From Andalucia godoyi (lineage: Eukaryota; Discoba; Jakobea; Jakobida; Andaluciidae): a stretch of DNA of 37,372 bases. A program made the translations under genes and the position numbers. Position 1 is the first letter of the stretch. Each line of letters opens with the position of its first letter. The notes beneath the pieces were generated by a model that worked only from the letters and a program-made list of their open reading frames with translations, made no database searches and had not been told where the DNA came from. Below, one piece after another: positions 10,401 through 19,494 of the stretch. Where the stretch lies: positions 250,367 to 287,738 of the forward strand of contig VRVR01000035.1 of assembly GCA_009859145.1 (NCBI GenBank), in the 5' to 3' direction.

Positions 10401-11598
10401 ATTGTTGCACGCATCGCTGCTTCCGCATTTGCTGATTTTCGAGGAATTTGCAGAAACTGTTTCTGGAAAAGGCTCTGGTGTTGGTGCTCCGAACAGCGTT
10501 CAGAATGGCGGTGCGGATAATGACCTGTACTCGGCTGCAGTGTTTGCCATTGCCATGTGTGTTATCCACGTCCCGCATGCCATCGAAAAGCGGACTATTG
10601 GACTGACTTCCCTTGGCCTTTCGAGAATTCTGAGCGCTCGCAATGAGTACTACGTTGCGGCGCTTTCCATCCTTGGTTTGGGATACAAGCACTGGCAGTA
10701 CTTTCTTCCCCAGCCACTTCAAATCGCGGGGGAGTTGTTTGAGCTCTGCGTTCCCCGCTTGGAACTTGCGGCAGGAGTCGGTGGCGCGTCTGCTTCCGTT
10801 TCGACCCCCAGCAAGCCAGACGGAAAGGACCTGGACTACTTGTACGATGCCGTCTTCCCGTCTCTTGCATCCATTTTTGCGTCCGACCCTGTCTTGTTCA
10901 CGCAATGGCAACAGGAGATCTACGCAAACGCTTCGCTGGACAAGGTATTAGCAGCGATTACCGCGACTGTCGCAATTATCACGACATTTTCCGGTATCTG
11001 GGCAAAGCATCTTCCCGTGGTCACGGAGAACGTGCTGAAAGCTACAATGGATCCTAGCAGACCGCAGGTACGCAAGTCTTGTTTGCGTTCGGTTTCAGCA
11101 GCAATTCGTGATATCTGCACTACGTTTCCAATGGCTGCTTTTCATCAGGAACGTCAGCGACTGGCAGTTGGTGATATGAATGGTGTCGTGCGTGTTTGGG
11201 ATCTGAAGACAGCGCAGCTTTACCAACAATGGAAAGTGCATGTCAAAGGGCCGATTGCAGCCGTGTCGTTCAATGCTTCCGGAGACTGGCTGGCCTCTTA
11301 CTCGCTTGGAGAACCTCTTCCGCGAATATGGCGAGCCGATACTGTCTTGCTTATCGGCACATCGGCCCCTTCGTCATCGCAGCAGTCCCAGATTGGGTTC
11401 GCGAGACTGCAAGCAATTGGAGATGTCCCGGATGTTGCTGCGCGATGTGCGCCGTCCATCGACTCCGTCCGCATTGCATGGCGTCCCCAGGACAAGTCAG
11501 TGGTCCTCCGCGTTAAGGAAAAGGATGCCGATCCAAACGTATCGACTGGCAGCGTCGTCTCTGAAATCGTCTTTCGCTACCCCTCCAACATTGCATAA
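7435..11598 (+). CDS. WDR7: WDR7-like protein (rabconnectin-3 beta)
   Basis: 1387 residues, a single exon. It opens with a WD40 block whose first repeat has the W-G-x-x-A-P-T/A-H start typical of WDR7, followed by further repeats to about residue 330 (e.g. S-G-H-S-D-S-I near 180 and S-R-D-C-T-I-R-F-W near 205). A Ser-rich, basic linker (about 370-450) leads into a second WD40 block (about 480-770, with L-S-G-S-L-D-G-N-V-R-V-W). A long alpha-helical region (about 800-1210) follows, then a final WD40 pair (about 1235-1310). This is the architecture of rabconnectin-3 beta, which with the DMXL/Rav1-type alpha subunit assembles and regulates the vacuolar H+-ATPase. The length is near that of the animal protein (about 1.5 kb of residues). 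The start is the first ATG, placed directly at the WD40 block. The neighbouring WDR53-like gene is not closely related. Confidence 0.92.
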   Translation: MSLRLPLVFWYGAPAHTITCATLAADNETVFTGSSEGNIALWRIVRKSSSSAAASAAPLQGLTIATTGLMPAPEVRVVAILSFRLSPIIGICRGVYGSRDVIISASEDGFLAVWNMDGSRVYSSATLLPAFPTIVKAVPNHSSCIVVGFASGQISIIDIQRQLVLQTLSGHSDSITSMSLPATPRAGIIPNETERPSTFTMFTGSRDCTIRFWTVSQSSVVGCVVLNLPHDRVPRFLDSSFSYGELLLVGFYDRWLVYSFPELNLICRHLLPKDRAENPVFHLKGGLFYDPDHVMIFSRNQECVVYSIVGNASALFSTVSSSDGSSDAARRPDLSMVFSQLGRISLSKTLLDATRMLVFGSLGLENQSRTYPSSLQSSNLPSPRGGSGVHSPSMEGFGKHSGSRLDMASAEDAKTENATGTVKEMSSKRRASTRVRDSMTKKVSKQGFFEDVIVLDDLNETFQDDPNADVTAVRDGHVEIGRFSTSGPIRTAVCIPSTDSALIMLENGSIASVNVEDSNLQSSKKEYPLGACFQHSFFDSQRDRRLVTCSTTTSTLESAVPFLVHGFDNGDLCVEHIPSFAISSSTSPVSSGSLSVTWTGHRCAISCLRILNFRGKSLLLSGSLDGNVRVWSLADAALSASAAFSNVGSSSNGFLVSHWSHAGKVVMLGPAPNQAEYFYSLSTTDRSLVLYSLSSFEIVHKFYGHDSDLLAVFWRPAEDFVEMYGAEDVVHVWQISTGVLERMITGSSARELLRYALGTGMVYPLFLRDAPKVMALADNNPSSMSIGGAGILANQHTHLPLSRFLLDIDQVLTTIAQYTRLKANLPMSLRVALSLLLSDFMDVYENGDKEFAYMQHMGIVTTIRKPCYAYADAVVNYVPTAFERKRDGTVSDDLRVWQLSPRFAALHVFSVFAALKTMVNRRNFTVECLALIDSFLGNRLLLSDNFSKSSGDYFLIWATYLFSASSRYFSLASDLIKTVLSMLSESQLRLLHASLLPHLLIFEEFAETVSGKGSGVGAPNSVQNGGADNDLYSAAVFAIAMCVIHVPHAIEKRTIGLTSLGLSRILSARNEYYVAALSILGLGYKHWQYFLPQPLQIAGELFELCVPRLELAAGVGGASASVSTPSKPDGKDLDYLYDAVFPSLASIFASDPVLFTQWQQEIYANASLDKVLAAITATVAIITTFSGIWAKHLPVVTENVLKATMDPSRPQVRKSCLRSVSAAIRDICTTFPMAAFHQERQRLAVGDMNGVVRVWDLKTAQLYQQWKVHVKGPIAAVSFNASGDWLASYSLGEPLPRIWRADTVLLIGTSAPSSSQQSQIGFARLQAIGDVPDVAARCAPSIDSVRIAWRPQDKSVVLRVKEKDADPNVSTGSVVSEIVFRYPSNIA

Positions 11599-11810
11599 AA
11601 CACGAAACATCCTGAAACATCAATCCACCATCCCTCCCGCACCTGTCTCACATCCTCTCGAGCTCGCTTGAGTCAAGCGTCGCCTGCTTCTCTTTTTTGT
11701 GTGTATTGCGTGTGTGTGTTTGCAGTCTTTTTTATAAAATAGACATAAATAAGTATAAATAAACAGGTATTTGCCGATATCACCTGAAAATCGCTGTAGG
11801 CGTCGTTTGA

Positions 11811-12911
11811 ATGTCCGTAGCAAAGATCGCAGAGATCCACTTGGAAAACGGTGCTGTTGCATCGGCTATTGCACCAGGATTGCAATGTCCAAGTACGATG
11901 TGGCTTGCTCTGGACTCTGGAGAACTCTTGCGGCACGACTCTCGGACGAACCAGACGACGAGCACACTGTCCATTGAAATGAAGGCTGGAGAGGACGATG
12001 ACACAGAAATTCCCACGATCGCAGCCATTAGCGATTATGTGTTTCTGGGGAATGGACCACGGGTTTTGCAGTATGATGTCCGATTTCCTCTGAAGCCGGT
12101 CCAGGTGTTTTCCGACGCTGCCGACGACATAAACCATGTCCACGTGTCGTATGATGGACATTGCATGGTCGTCTCGTCCGACGATGGAGCCATCTATGTG
12201 TACGAGTCGACGGATGAGTCATCGTTTTCGCTGGAGAGAGCGATTGCGGAAGCACACGAGAATCTGATCATGGCTACGTTCACACATCCGGATAACTCTC
12301 GAATTCTCATTTCAGGAGGGATGGATCGGCTGCTGAACATGTGGGATCTTAACCAGGACGATGACCACGTGCATTTGCAAGCATGGAATACCCTGTCGAA
12401 TCCACTGGGGTCAATTGCGCCTGGTCTTGTTACATGCATGGACGTGACGGACCAGAGGATTCTCGTTGGATGTGTGAACGGCAATGTGCAAGTGTTCAAC
12501 TTGATGGATGTTTCCAAGCTTTTATCGCGTGATGAAGTTCGCCCCGCGCAGTACGACGATGCCCGTGCCAGCGCACCCGAGGACACGCAGGCCGAGGTGG
12601 AAGAGCTCGTTGTTGGTGTTGCAGACTATGAGTCCCACTTTGCGGCTGTTTCATCGATTTGTGCATGCTCGGAATCGCCCTCTGGAAACACAACAACGTT
12701 CTTGACCGCCAGTAATGACAAGCAGATGTGTTTGTGGAGCATCAGCAGTATGGAAACCCCCGTCTTGTCTCGAAGCGCTTCACACCAGTTGCCCGGACGC
12801 GCTGTCTCCATGTCCCGGTCTTCCGGATGCTCTGCATTGTCTGCCATCCAGTCGATTGCAGTATCCTCTGATAATTCCTTCGTTTCCTTCTTCCATGTTC
12901 ATGATTCGTAG
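11811..12911 (+). CDS. WD40 protein, WDR53-like
   Basis: 366 residues in one exon, 212 bp after WDR7 on the same strand. About six degenerate WD40 repeats are visible: L-Q-Y-D-V-R (about 85), V-V-S-S-D-D-G-A-I-Y-V-Y (about 120), L-I-S-G-G-M-D-R-L-L-N-M-W-D (about 165), L-V-G-C-V-N-G-N-V-Q-V-F (about 220) and T-A-S-N-D-K-Q-M-C-L-W (about 300). The order and spacing, including the D-V-R repeat followed by an acidic D-D-x-I-N turn and the N-P-L segment before the fifth repeat, match WDR53, a small propeller protein proposed to act as a DDB1/CUL4 ubiquitin-ligase adaptor. WDR89-like proteins are the main alternative. The WD40 fold is sure; the subfamily is less so. Confidence 0.75.
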   Translation: MSVAKIAEIHLENGAVASAIAPGLQCPSTMWLALDSGELLRHDSRTNQTTSTLSIEMKAGEDDDTEIPTIAAISDYVFLGNGPRVLQYDVRFPLKPVQVFSDAADDINHVHVSYDGHCMVVSSDDGAIYVYESTDESSFSLERAIAEAHENLIMATFTHPDNSRILISGGMDRLLNMWDLNQDDDHVHLQAWNTLSNPLGSIAPGLVTCMDVTDQRILVGCVNGNVQVFNLMDVSKLLSRDEVRPAQYDDARASAPEDTQAEVEELVVGVADYESHFAAVSSICACSESPSGNTTTFLTASNDKQMCLWSISSMETPVLSRSASHQLPGRAVSMSRSSGCSALSAIQSIAVSSDNSFVSFFHVHDS

Positions 12912-13445
12912 CAATCGATTGCCGGGAGCTACTTTTTTGGTGGACTGGGAAAGCAGCAGCCTGGCAACTCGTCCTGCCGTAATTTAAACGCCTACATTGT
13001 ACACTAACCACGAATGATCATCGCGGATCACCCATAATCAATGTTGCAACCCAACAACATGCATAATGCAACGCGGCGGTGTGTTTATAAAGGTATTTCA
13101 TGATCAAAATGGGGCGAAACGAATCGGGCATCGTGTGACGAAGTTGTCAAGATAGCAAAACGCATGCGCATGGCGCGTGGCAGTGGTTTTGTTTTTTACG
13201 TGCGCTGTAGATTGCTTTAACATTTCGCAATAAGTGGCAACGGTTTTTGAGAAGCTTTTGAAAAGAAGCACGATTTTACTTTATTTTATTTTATGATTAT
13301 GATTATTTTTATTTTATTTTTTGTTGGAAAGGAAGGCGAGAAGAAAAACAACAACAACAGAAAATATATAAAGAAATATACATGCATACAGAATAGGAGA
13401 CAGTCAGACTCCAAAACGGTGTTCGGAGTGCGTTTGCTGGCAGCC
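12912..13445. other. Intergenic region, 534 bp
   Basis: No gene seen. It has a TTTATAAAG box at about 13084-13092 and a very A/T-rich stretch (13275-13385) made of TTTTA- and GATTAT-like units just upstream of the coiled-coil gene. Confidence 0.5.
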
Positions 13446-14198
13446 ATGCATCGGGATCTTCGTGGCATACAGATGGAACTTCAGTGTGCGATGGAAAGCC
13501 AAACTTCGCTGCTGCAGCCCGGTTCATCTTCGCACAACGATGCACAGCCACTAGCACAAAGCCCTCCTGGGAATGTCGTCCGTTCGCTGGAATCCGAGGT
13601 ATCGCGGCTTCGATCCGACAAGGTGAAGCTTATGGAGTCTCTGATGAATGTGATGAAGGAGCTCACATCGTTTCGCCAGCAGATGAATCTGCTGCAGCGT
13701 GCGCAGTTGGCCGATCGGAACTTGGCCGAAGAGTGTATCAAGCTTGCGGCTGAAAACTCGATGCTTGGGTCGGAAAATGACAACTTGAAGCAGCAGTTGT
13801 TGCAGTATTCCGTCACGTCTCGTGCGCCGCCGACTCGCGAAGCAGTCTCGCGGCGCGATGAATGGTCGTTGACGGATGTGTCAGATATCGATATTCCATT
13901 GGACAAGGCGCCCGAGGTTCGAGCTCTCCTTTCCGAGTCCGAAGCGACGAAGAGAAGGCTTGTAGACGACGTTGAGCGATACCGCCGTCTCAACGAGTCA
14001 TATGCCACCGAGATTCGAGTTCTGCGGAGCGGACTCAGCGCTGACCACCGCGCATCGCCGATCGACGTGTCTGCTTCCTTGGAACTGCACATTCGGCGCC
14101 TTGAATCCGACAATGCATCTTTAAGACGGCGGTTGGCGATTGCCACCTCCAATGCCAATACTCAGAGGATGATCGATCCAACAGAAGACATGCAATGA
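13446..14198 (+). CDS. Coiled-coil protein of unknown function
   Basis: 250 residues from the ATG at 13446. An in-frame ATG at 13293 lies in A/T-rich repeat DNA and would add an unlikely Asn/Lys-rich leader. Three coiled-coil blocks are seen, with heptad Leu/Val/Met spacing: about 45-120 (S-L-E-S-E-V-S-R-L then N-D-N-L-K-Q-Q-L), 155-195 and 210-235 (L-E-L-H-I-R-R-L-E). Between the first two is a Pro/Arg/Asp linker. No enzymatic motif, signal peptide or membrane segment. It could be a cytoskeletal, centrosomal or tethering factor, but nothing shows which. Confidence 0.65.
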   Translation: MHRDLRGIQMELQCAMESQTSLLQPGSSSHNDAQPLAQSPPGNVVRSLESEVSRLRSDKVKLMESLMNVMKELTSFRQQMNLLQRAQLADRNLAEECIKLAAENSMLGSENDNLKQQLLQYSVTSRAPPTREAVSRRDEWSLTDVSDIDIPLDKAPEVRALLSESEATKRRLVDDVERYRRLNESYATEIRVLRSGLSADHRASPIDVSASLELHIRRLESDNASLRRRLAIATSNANTQRMIDPTEDMQ

Positions 14199-14551
14199 GA
14201 AGGTGATTCTCGGCGTCATTCATCTTTTTTTGATAATGGCGATTGTTGCGATGCCTGGAAGACGAAGGACCATCGGGCCGGGACAGGCCGTGCGAGCGAG
14301 ACATATGTACTCTGTGTATTCTGGTGGAATGGGGGGGGCTTGGATCGTGCCAATCGCTACCAGCAGCACATGTGCAATGCAGATGTTTTTTCCATCCACC
14401 TGTCGTAATGCACCTGCGTCGCCCTGTTCATCGAGTTTGGTTCGCGTCGACCCCCGTCGATTCGAAGTGAGTGTTTGCCAAGTGGACCCAAAGAAACACA
14501 AATTGGAAAGGTTTGTCTCGCAGAGAACTCTGTTTCTTGGTCGCTCTCTCA

Positions 14552-14587
<36 letters not shown>

Positions 14588-14700
14588 ACTTATTACGTGG
14601 CAAGTGTATTTTTTCACAACGGTGTTTATCGTGTCCAGCACAGCCCACATCGTTTCTTCATTCTGGATAATTTTTTCCCTCCTCCTTAATTAATGAAAAA
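14199..14700. other. Intergenic region with (TC)n(AC)n
   Basis: 502 bp between the coiled-coil gene and GOT1. It holds a TC-to-AC compound microsatellite at 14543-14588. No gene is supported. A two-codon-plus-Met reading frame (ATG at 14693, stop at 14702-14704) overlaps the GOT1 start codon. Confidence 0.5.
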
Positions 14701-15279
14701 ATGATGCATCTTTTGCGCTTTGACGACAACAAGAGTATGTCTTTGTCCGCGTCAATACGCTACGCTCCCAATTCTGCATACAACCTGTGTGGTTTTGTCT
14801 GCCTGATGTCGTATTGATTATTATTGTTTATAATTGTCTATCGCTTACTGGTTGTTTTGCGATGTTTTTTTTTTAATATTATAGAGATTGGAATGGGTCT
14901 GACAATGTTTGGACTGTTCTTCATGTTTCTTGGAGTGCTTTTGTTCTTTGATGCTGGTTTGCTTGCAATGGGAAATATTCTTTTCCTGTCTGGAATTACG
15001 TTTCTGATTGGATTTTCGCGGACGATTGCGTTCTTTGCACGGCCTCAAAAATGGAAGGGCTCGGCAATGTTTGGATTTGGGTTTCTGCTTGTGCTGTGGA
15101 AATGGGCATTGATCGGAATGGTCATTGAAGCTGCAGGATTCGTCAATCTCTTTGGGGACTTCCTCCCCACTGTTTGGCGAACAGTTCGGTCTTTCCCGGT
15201 ATTGGATATGGCTCTCCGCGTCACTGGACTCCGGAGATTCTTTGACTCGCGTCTTTCCAGTTCCTTCCTTCCATCATGA
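14701..15279 (+). CDS. GOT1: Vesicle transport protein GOT1
   Basis: join(14701..14734,14885..15279), 142 residues, the family's usual length. Exon 1 encodes only 11 codons and 1 nt; splicing joins D-D-N-K to K-I-G-M-G-L-T, which is the conserved GOT1/SFT2-type opening. Four hydrophobic segments follow (about 18-38, 44-60, 72-96, 104-118), with the loop R-T-I-A-F-F after the second and a C-terminal G-L-R-R-F. GOT1 is a small four-pass protein of ER and Golgi membranes that supports COPII/ER-Golgi traffic. The start is chosen because the upstream ATG at 14701 is followed by a perfect GTATGT donor in the right phase. A tandem ATG-ATG could let either Met initiate. Confidence 0.93.
14735..14884 (+). 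other. GOT1 intron
   Basis: 150-nt phase-1 intron, donor GTATGT, acceptor ATAG after a T-run. A CTTAC candidate branch site lies at about 14845-14849. Confidence 0.87.
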
Positions 15280-15794
15280 GCATGCAAAAGTGCATTCTCT
15301 CCCGGCATTGTAAGAAAACACACACACAAAACCACTGTCATGGATCACAGTGTTACACTCACGGACCCGCACACACACCCACACCCGAACACACACACAT
15401 CATCATCATCATCATCATCATCATCGTCATCATCATCATCCTCCTCCTCCTTATATCCATATTATTAAATGAAATTACGTTTTGTTTGAAATTCTTTTTG
15501 AATTAAAATTAAAATTGAAAAAAGAAGAACACAAAAGGAACGCAAGGGAAACATTCGTTTATCTCTTTCTCTACCACCACAACCTTCACCGTCACCATCA
15601 CCATCACCATTCCTTGCTTGTTCCTTCGTTGCATTTTGCTATTCTCGCGTCTTTTTCCATTCTGAAAAACATCATATAATTCTCATACTACAGGTTACAT
15701 ACATTCGTACCCTTTTTCTTTTCAGATGATGCGGTGTGTTTTCCTCGAATTGTTCCCCGCCGTTCTCGCTTTTCTCACCGCACATTTGAAGACC
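15280..15794. other. Intergenic 3'-3' region, microsatellite-rich
   Basis: 515 bp between the convergent ends of GOT1 and CFAP77. It contains CA-rich DNA (15318-15396), a (CAT)n run with one CGT interruption (about 15397-15440), CTC units and a CACCAT tandem (about 15587-15612). No gene seen. Confidence 0.6.
15397..15440. repeat. (CAT)n trinucleotide repeat
   Basis: About 14 CAT units with a single CGT variant, flanked 3' by CTC units. Confidence 0.95.
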
Positions 15795-16559
15795 TCACGC
15801 ATGGATCTTGGAAGCGACGTTTTCAAATTTTCTCATCTTGAATTTATCTCGGGCCTCCTTTCTTTCCTGCTCTTTCTTGGCCTCTTCCGCTGCAACCCTA
15901 CGCATCCTTTCGGCTCTTGTTTCCGCGCTTCTCTTCTTCAACGATCCCTCCTGGGCAGCAAGTGATCGCTCCTGCTGCGAAATCTGTGACTGGACCCAGT
16001 CCAGCTGGTATCCGGCTTCCACAACGTCCTTCATCGGAGTCGACGGCCTGTTTGACATCCCATACCGGAACGAAGGGTCCTTGTCCGACGGCAGCGGAGA
16101 GTGGCTGCTAGAATGATGTGCACTATCACCGCCACGAACGCTGCCTCCACTGGTCCTGCTGCTGCTGATGCCATTGCTGTCGTTGCTGTGATTAGCAAGG
16201 TGCGATACAGGATGGCGCACAACATTTGGATGGGCCTCTCGAAAGCGCGCCTGGTCCGCTGCAGAAAGCGCACGCTCATGGAGTGCAAGTTTGTTGAGAC
16301 GGATGTAGTCGCGGCCAAGAGCAGAGTTGTCCTCGGACGACAGCTTGCCGAAATCCCAGCCGTTAATGCAGTCGCTTGCATGGAACTTGTCGGGGATGTT
16401 CGGCTTTCCATACGTGCGGCTCTCCTTGTTTGCAATCACATGGCCACGCGTCTTAGGAGCACCAACCGGAGCAGCAACCAACAAAGGATTGTGTTGTGCA
16501 GACGGCATGGATCGGCGAGAACCAATCAGATTCTTGTACTCGTCGTCGTACTTTGGCAT
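15795..16559 (-). CDS. CFAP77: CFAP77-like axonemal protein
   Basis: 254 residues, one exon. The N-terminal half has the features I associate with CFAP77 (DUF4483): N-P-L-L-V-A-A-P near residue 25, a K-T-R-G-x-V segment, Y-G-K-P-N-I-P-D near 50, and a following W-D. A Ser/Gly/His-rich linker (about 125-160) leads to a basic, highly charged C-terminal helix (about 185-250; runs of E, R and K). CFAP77 is a microtubule-inner or doublet-associated protein of cilia and flagella, so its presence suggests a flagellated stage. The assignment is from motif recognition. The charged helix is compatible with microtubule binding. Confidence 0.75.
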   Translation of the reverse strand: MPKYDDEYKNLIGSRRSMPSAQHNPLLVAAPVGAPKTRGHVIANKESRTYGKPNIPDKFHASDCINGWDFGKLSSEDNSALGRDYIRLNKLALHERALSAADQARFREAHPNVVRHPVSHLANHSNDSNGISSSRTSGGSVRGGDSAHHSSSHSPLPSDKDPSFRYGMSNRPSTPMKDVVEAGYQLDWVQSQISQQERSLAAQEGSLKKRSAETRAERMRRVAAEEAKKEQERKEARDKFKMRKFENVASKIHA

Positions 16560-17865
16560 GCTCGATGGATATCAGTGTCAAAAAAAAAAAATTAATATAA
16601 AAAATAATTAAAAGATAAAACGAATCAGAAATTTTCTCCTCTGCGTTTTTCCCCACCTTTCTTCTTTTTTTTTTCTTTTCCTTTTTTTTTCTCTTTCTTT
16701 CTTTCTCTATTGAGAATATTCCACGTTTTTTGGGCAAAAAGAGAGGAAACGGAGAAGGGGAAAATGGGGCGGAAACGCTCTGCCAACGAGCGGTTGGGAA
16801 ATTTGGGACAGCAGAAAAAAGAAAACGCCGACGAATAATGACACGTCATTGTCATGCATACGGAAAAGTATCCATAAACAGACACGGTCGATACTGGTCG
16901 ACACTAGCACCTTTTGTTTCACAGGAATCGCTCGGCCAGAATTCAGCCGGTGACACATTTTCGACACCACTTAACGCAACATCCGTAGCCATCTATTCTA
17001 TCATTCGTTGGTTTCACTTTTTAATTCAAATACGGGCGTGGGTGCGCTGGGATGACGCATTCGCCTACGCCTACGCCGCTCGATACAGGGCCTCCTACGT
17101 CCCGCAGACCTACTAAGAGACAACGTGTCACTACACCTACTGCTAGGGCCGTCAGCATCAAAAAATGCACCCTTCTCAGGAACAACGTGTCACGCTGAGA
17201 AGGTGGCTCACAGATTGACCGAGATTGGGAACGGAGCGCGGAACATCTATCTGAAGAACGCCGTGAGGCGTGTTGGGGACCTATCCCCTTCGCGGCAACG
17301 GGATGCAAGATTGAATATGCATGTCCAGTGGACGGTATAAGCGATGGAGTGATGCTGGATGCAACGAGCGCTCTCCGCATGTGTTTTCCTTTCTGTCCTC
17401 TTGCGGGCATTTTTTCCCTTCCTGGAAGGCGCTCCGGCACGTTTTGCGGAATGCGGATTTCCAAACGTGTGTTGCCGGGCCACACAACTTCGCGCACTTG
17501 ATCTTGCAAATGTGTCGAGGTTTCCTTTCGACTGTCTATCCGGCGCCGTTGGGTTGAAGTCCAACAGCAGATTCAAGGCTACAGAGGGAATGCATAGAAA
17601 GTTCCACGTGTTTTTTTGAAAAAAATAAAACATAAATAATACAAATCCAATGACGAGGGGCTTCTCTTGCTACAAAAAAAAAAAAAAAAAAGAAAAAGAA
17701 AAAACACGACTCGCCATCCTTCTACCGCAATCAGCATCCCCGTCACTGAAGTTCTCCTTTTTTTGTTGTTTATTTTTTGTTTGTGTGCTTTGCATTCTTC
17801 AGAGACAACAGAAACAATAGCGCGGTTCTTCCAGGAAATCCCAGACAAGCTACCTTCCTCTGCAC
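16560..17865. other. 1.3-kb region without a confident gene
   Basis: Contains pyrimidine-rich DNA (16655-16715), a hairpin (17171-17203) and a poly-A run (17672-17690). Open frames on both strands (e.g. + 16730-17116, - 17021-17509, + 17321-17557) overlap, lack recognisable domains and cannot all be real. A coding exon within 16980-17560 is possible but not demonstrable. The end of this stretch is a good polypyrimidine tract plus CAG (near 17802), which could be an acceptor for the next gene. Confidence 0.4.
17171..17203. other. Perfect 9-bp stem-loop
   Basis: CCTTCTCAG (17171-17179) and CTGAGAAGG (17195-17203) are perfect inverted repeats around a 15-nt loop. The loop contains ACAACGTGTCAC, which also occurs at 17120-17131. 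Function unknown. Confidence 0.6.
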
Positions 17866-18081
17866 ATGCCATTGGATGCACTAGAGTCGTCTCTGCGTCA
17901 GCGGATTACGCACTTTGAACGCAACACCAGCACACTACCTGCGGAAGAGAGGATAAGGCTGTTCGCAGACCTCGTCACAGTACTCTCGGCCCAAGGAGAC
18001 ATCCGAACTCTGCAGGAAGTCCAAGAACAGTTGCACTCTGAAATCCAGTCCGCAAAAAGAGCCCATAATCGATACGGGTGA
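17866..18081 (+). CDS. Small helical-module protein, family member 1
   Basis: 71 residues from the ATG at 17866; an in-frame stop at 17818-17820 limits the N-terminus unless an upstream exon exists. Nearly the whole protein is the module shared with the two following small genes: aligned without gaps, F17, N20 and L32-F33 match the same positions in the other two. Predicted as two or three amphipathic helices; no signal peptide or membrane segment. The protein ends soon after the module, as the others do. Function unknown. Alone it would be a doubtful gene; the shared pattern is what supports it. Confidence 0.58.
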   Translation: MPLDALESSLRQRITHFERNTSTLPAEERIRLFADLVTVLSAQGDIRTLQEVQEQLHSEIQSAKRAHNRYG

Positions 18082-18990
18082 GAGAGCACAAATCGCGTTG
18101 CGCAGGTTGCAGTGCTCTTGTACATCTGTCACCAGAATATTGTCTCCTTTTTTCCCCTTTTTCTTTCTTTCTCCGCAGCCAAAAAACATCTCCCACTTTT
18201 TGATTGGTGATGTGTCGTAAAACGCCATCCGTCATTTACCGGTACCATCTTCCCTTGCTCTGATTCCCGTTTGTTGTTTGACTGCCGCGGGGGTGGAGGG
18301 GGGAAAAAGTTGCCTTCTCGTACTGGATGCCAATCAGCGCCAGCAGCAGCAGCGGTACAAAGAGAAGTCGTCGTGATGGGAAAAAAAAAAACATTTAAAA
18401 AATGCGCCTCTATTTGTGCTGCGAAGCTGGGTGGTGTTTCCTGCGTCCATGTGTTGGCTCCGTCTTCCGATGTCACATTTATCCCCGGTGGGCGACAAGT
18501 CGTTGCAGACCGCCGGCTCGGCAAATTCCCGCCAGCTCCCGGGTGACCAGAAAGCCGGGGTAAGAACCAGGATGCTCTGAGTCCTGTTTACGTCAAACAT
18601 GCGAGCAGAACTCCTTTCGACCTCAAGTTTTCGTGTTCCAGTGGACGTCTATCCGTGCGGGAGTCGGGAGCAACGGTGCAAGTTGCTCAATCACATGCCC
18701 CTCCCATTCGCCAACGCCCTTTGGAGACGCTCACGAAATTTGTCGCAGTCGTTCCGCCTTTTTTTTCCTCTCTCCTCTTCTTCCTTTCCTCCTTTCCTCC
18801 CTCCTTTCCCCTCCTTTCTTCTTTCCTTTCTTTCTTGAACAGACACCCGCTCCTGTTTTGTTTTGTTTTTGCGTTTTGTTGTGTGTTGTATTCGTGTCGT
18901 CCTGTGTCCAGCCGTAGCGTATCGAAACGAAAAACGAAAGGAAAAAAGAAAAGAAAAGAAAAAGAAAAGAAAGAAAGAAGAAGAAAAAAT
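18082..18990. other. 909-bp intergenic region with strand-asymmetric tracts
   Basis: No gene supported. A 70-bp TCC-rich polypyrimidine tract (about 18765-18836) is followed by a polypurine tract (about 18926-18989) that runs up to the ATG of the next gene. Confidence 0.5.
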
Positions 18991-19494
18991 ATGAATACCG
19001 ATCAGATGATGCATGTTGGCGCAGTCCATGAAATCGAGGGAACTCTCAAGAACCTGCATATCAGTGTTGGCGATACCACGTCTCCTCCCGCCTCTGCACA
19101 CTCGTCTCCCAGCATTCATCCGAACTCGAACTTCACATCCACCCGTCGTTGCTACAACAGCCCGCCCTCAGCATCCTCGTTCCAGTCCCCGCGGTTCACC
19201 GCACGTCCGTCGGACATGCTGGGCAACCAAGTTGTACTTCAGCGGAGACTGTCCACCAGTCCCCCGGAGGCGCTCGAAGAGCTGTCTCAGGAGTTGATGC
19301 GCCGCTTTGAAGAGTTCTGCAAGAACCCATCCGGGTTTTCGATTGAATCCAAACTGGAGCTGTTCGAAGAGTTGGTGGCGATGCAGGCAATTACGCAGCC
19401 CAACTCTTTACCGCAGATCCGCGACCGCATCACGGATCGGCGACAGTCGAACCCCCTCGCAGACAACTTTGTTGACCATCCTCAAGGATACTGA
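18991..19494 (+). CDS. Small helical-module protein, family member 2
   Basis: 167 residues. Residues 1-90 are Ser/Pro/Thr-rich and probably disordered, with several S-P dipeptides. The module occupies about 95-150, near the C-terminus; F109, N112 and L124-F125 occupy the positions shared with its two neighbours, and the N-P-x-x-F-S turn is also present in member 3. No known domain recognised. The start follows a long polypurine tract, and codon use is like that of the surrounding genes. Function unknown; a protein-interaction role for the short helical module is only a guess. Confidence 0.68.
   Translation: MNTDQMMHVGAVHEIEGTLKNLHISVGDTTSPPASAHSSPSIHPNSNFTSTRRCYNSPPSASSFQSPRFTARPSDMLGNQVVLQRRLSTSPPEALEELSQELMRRFEEFCKNPSGFSIESKLELFEELVAMQAITQPNSLPQIRDRITDRRQSNPLADNFVDHPQGY

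Noticed and set aside
17021-17509. 162-codon minus-strand frame
   Set aside because: It overlaps equally long plus-strand frames, has no domain and crosses the stem-loop; kept only as part of an unassigned region.
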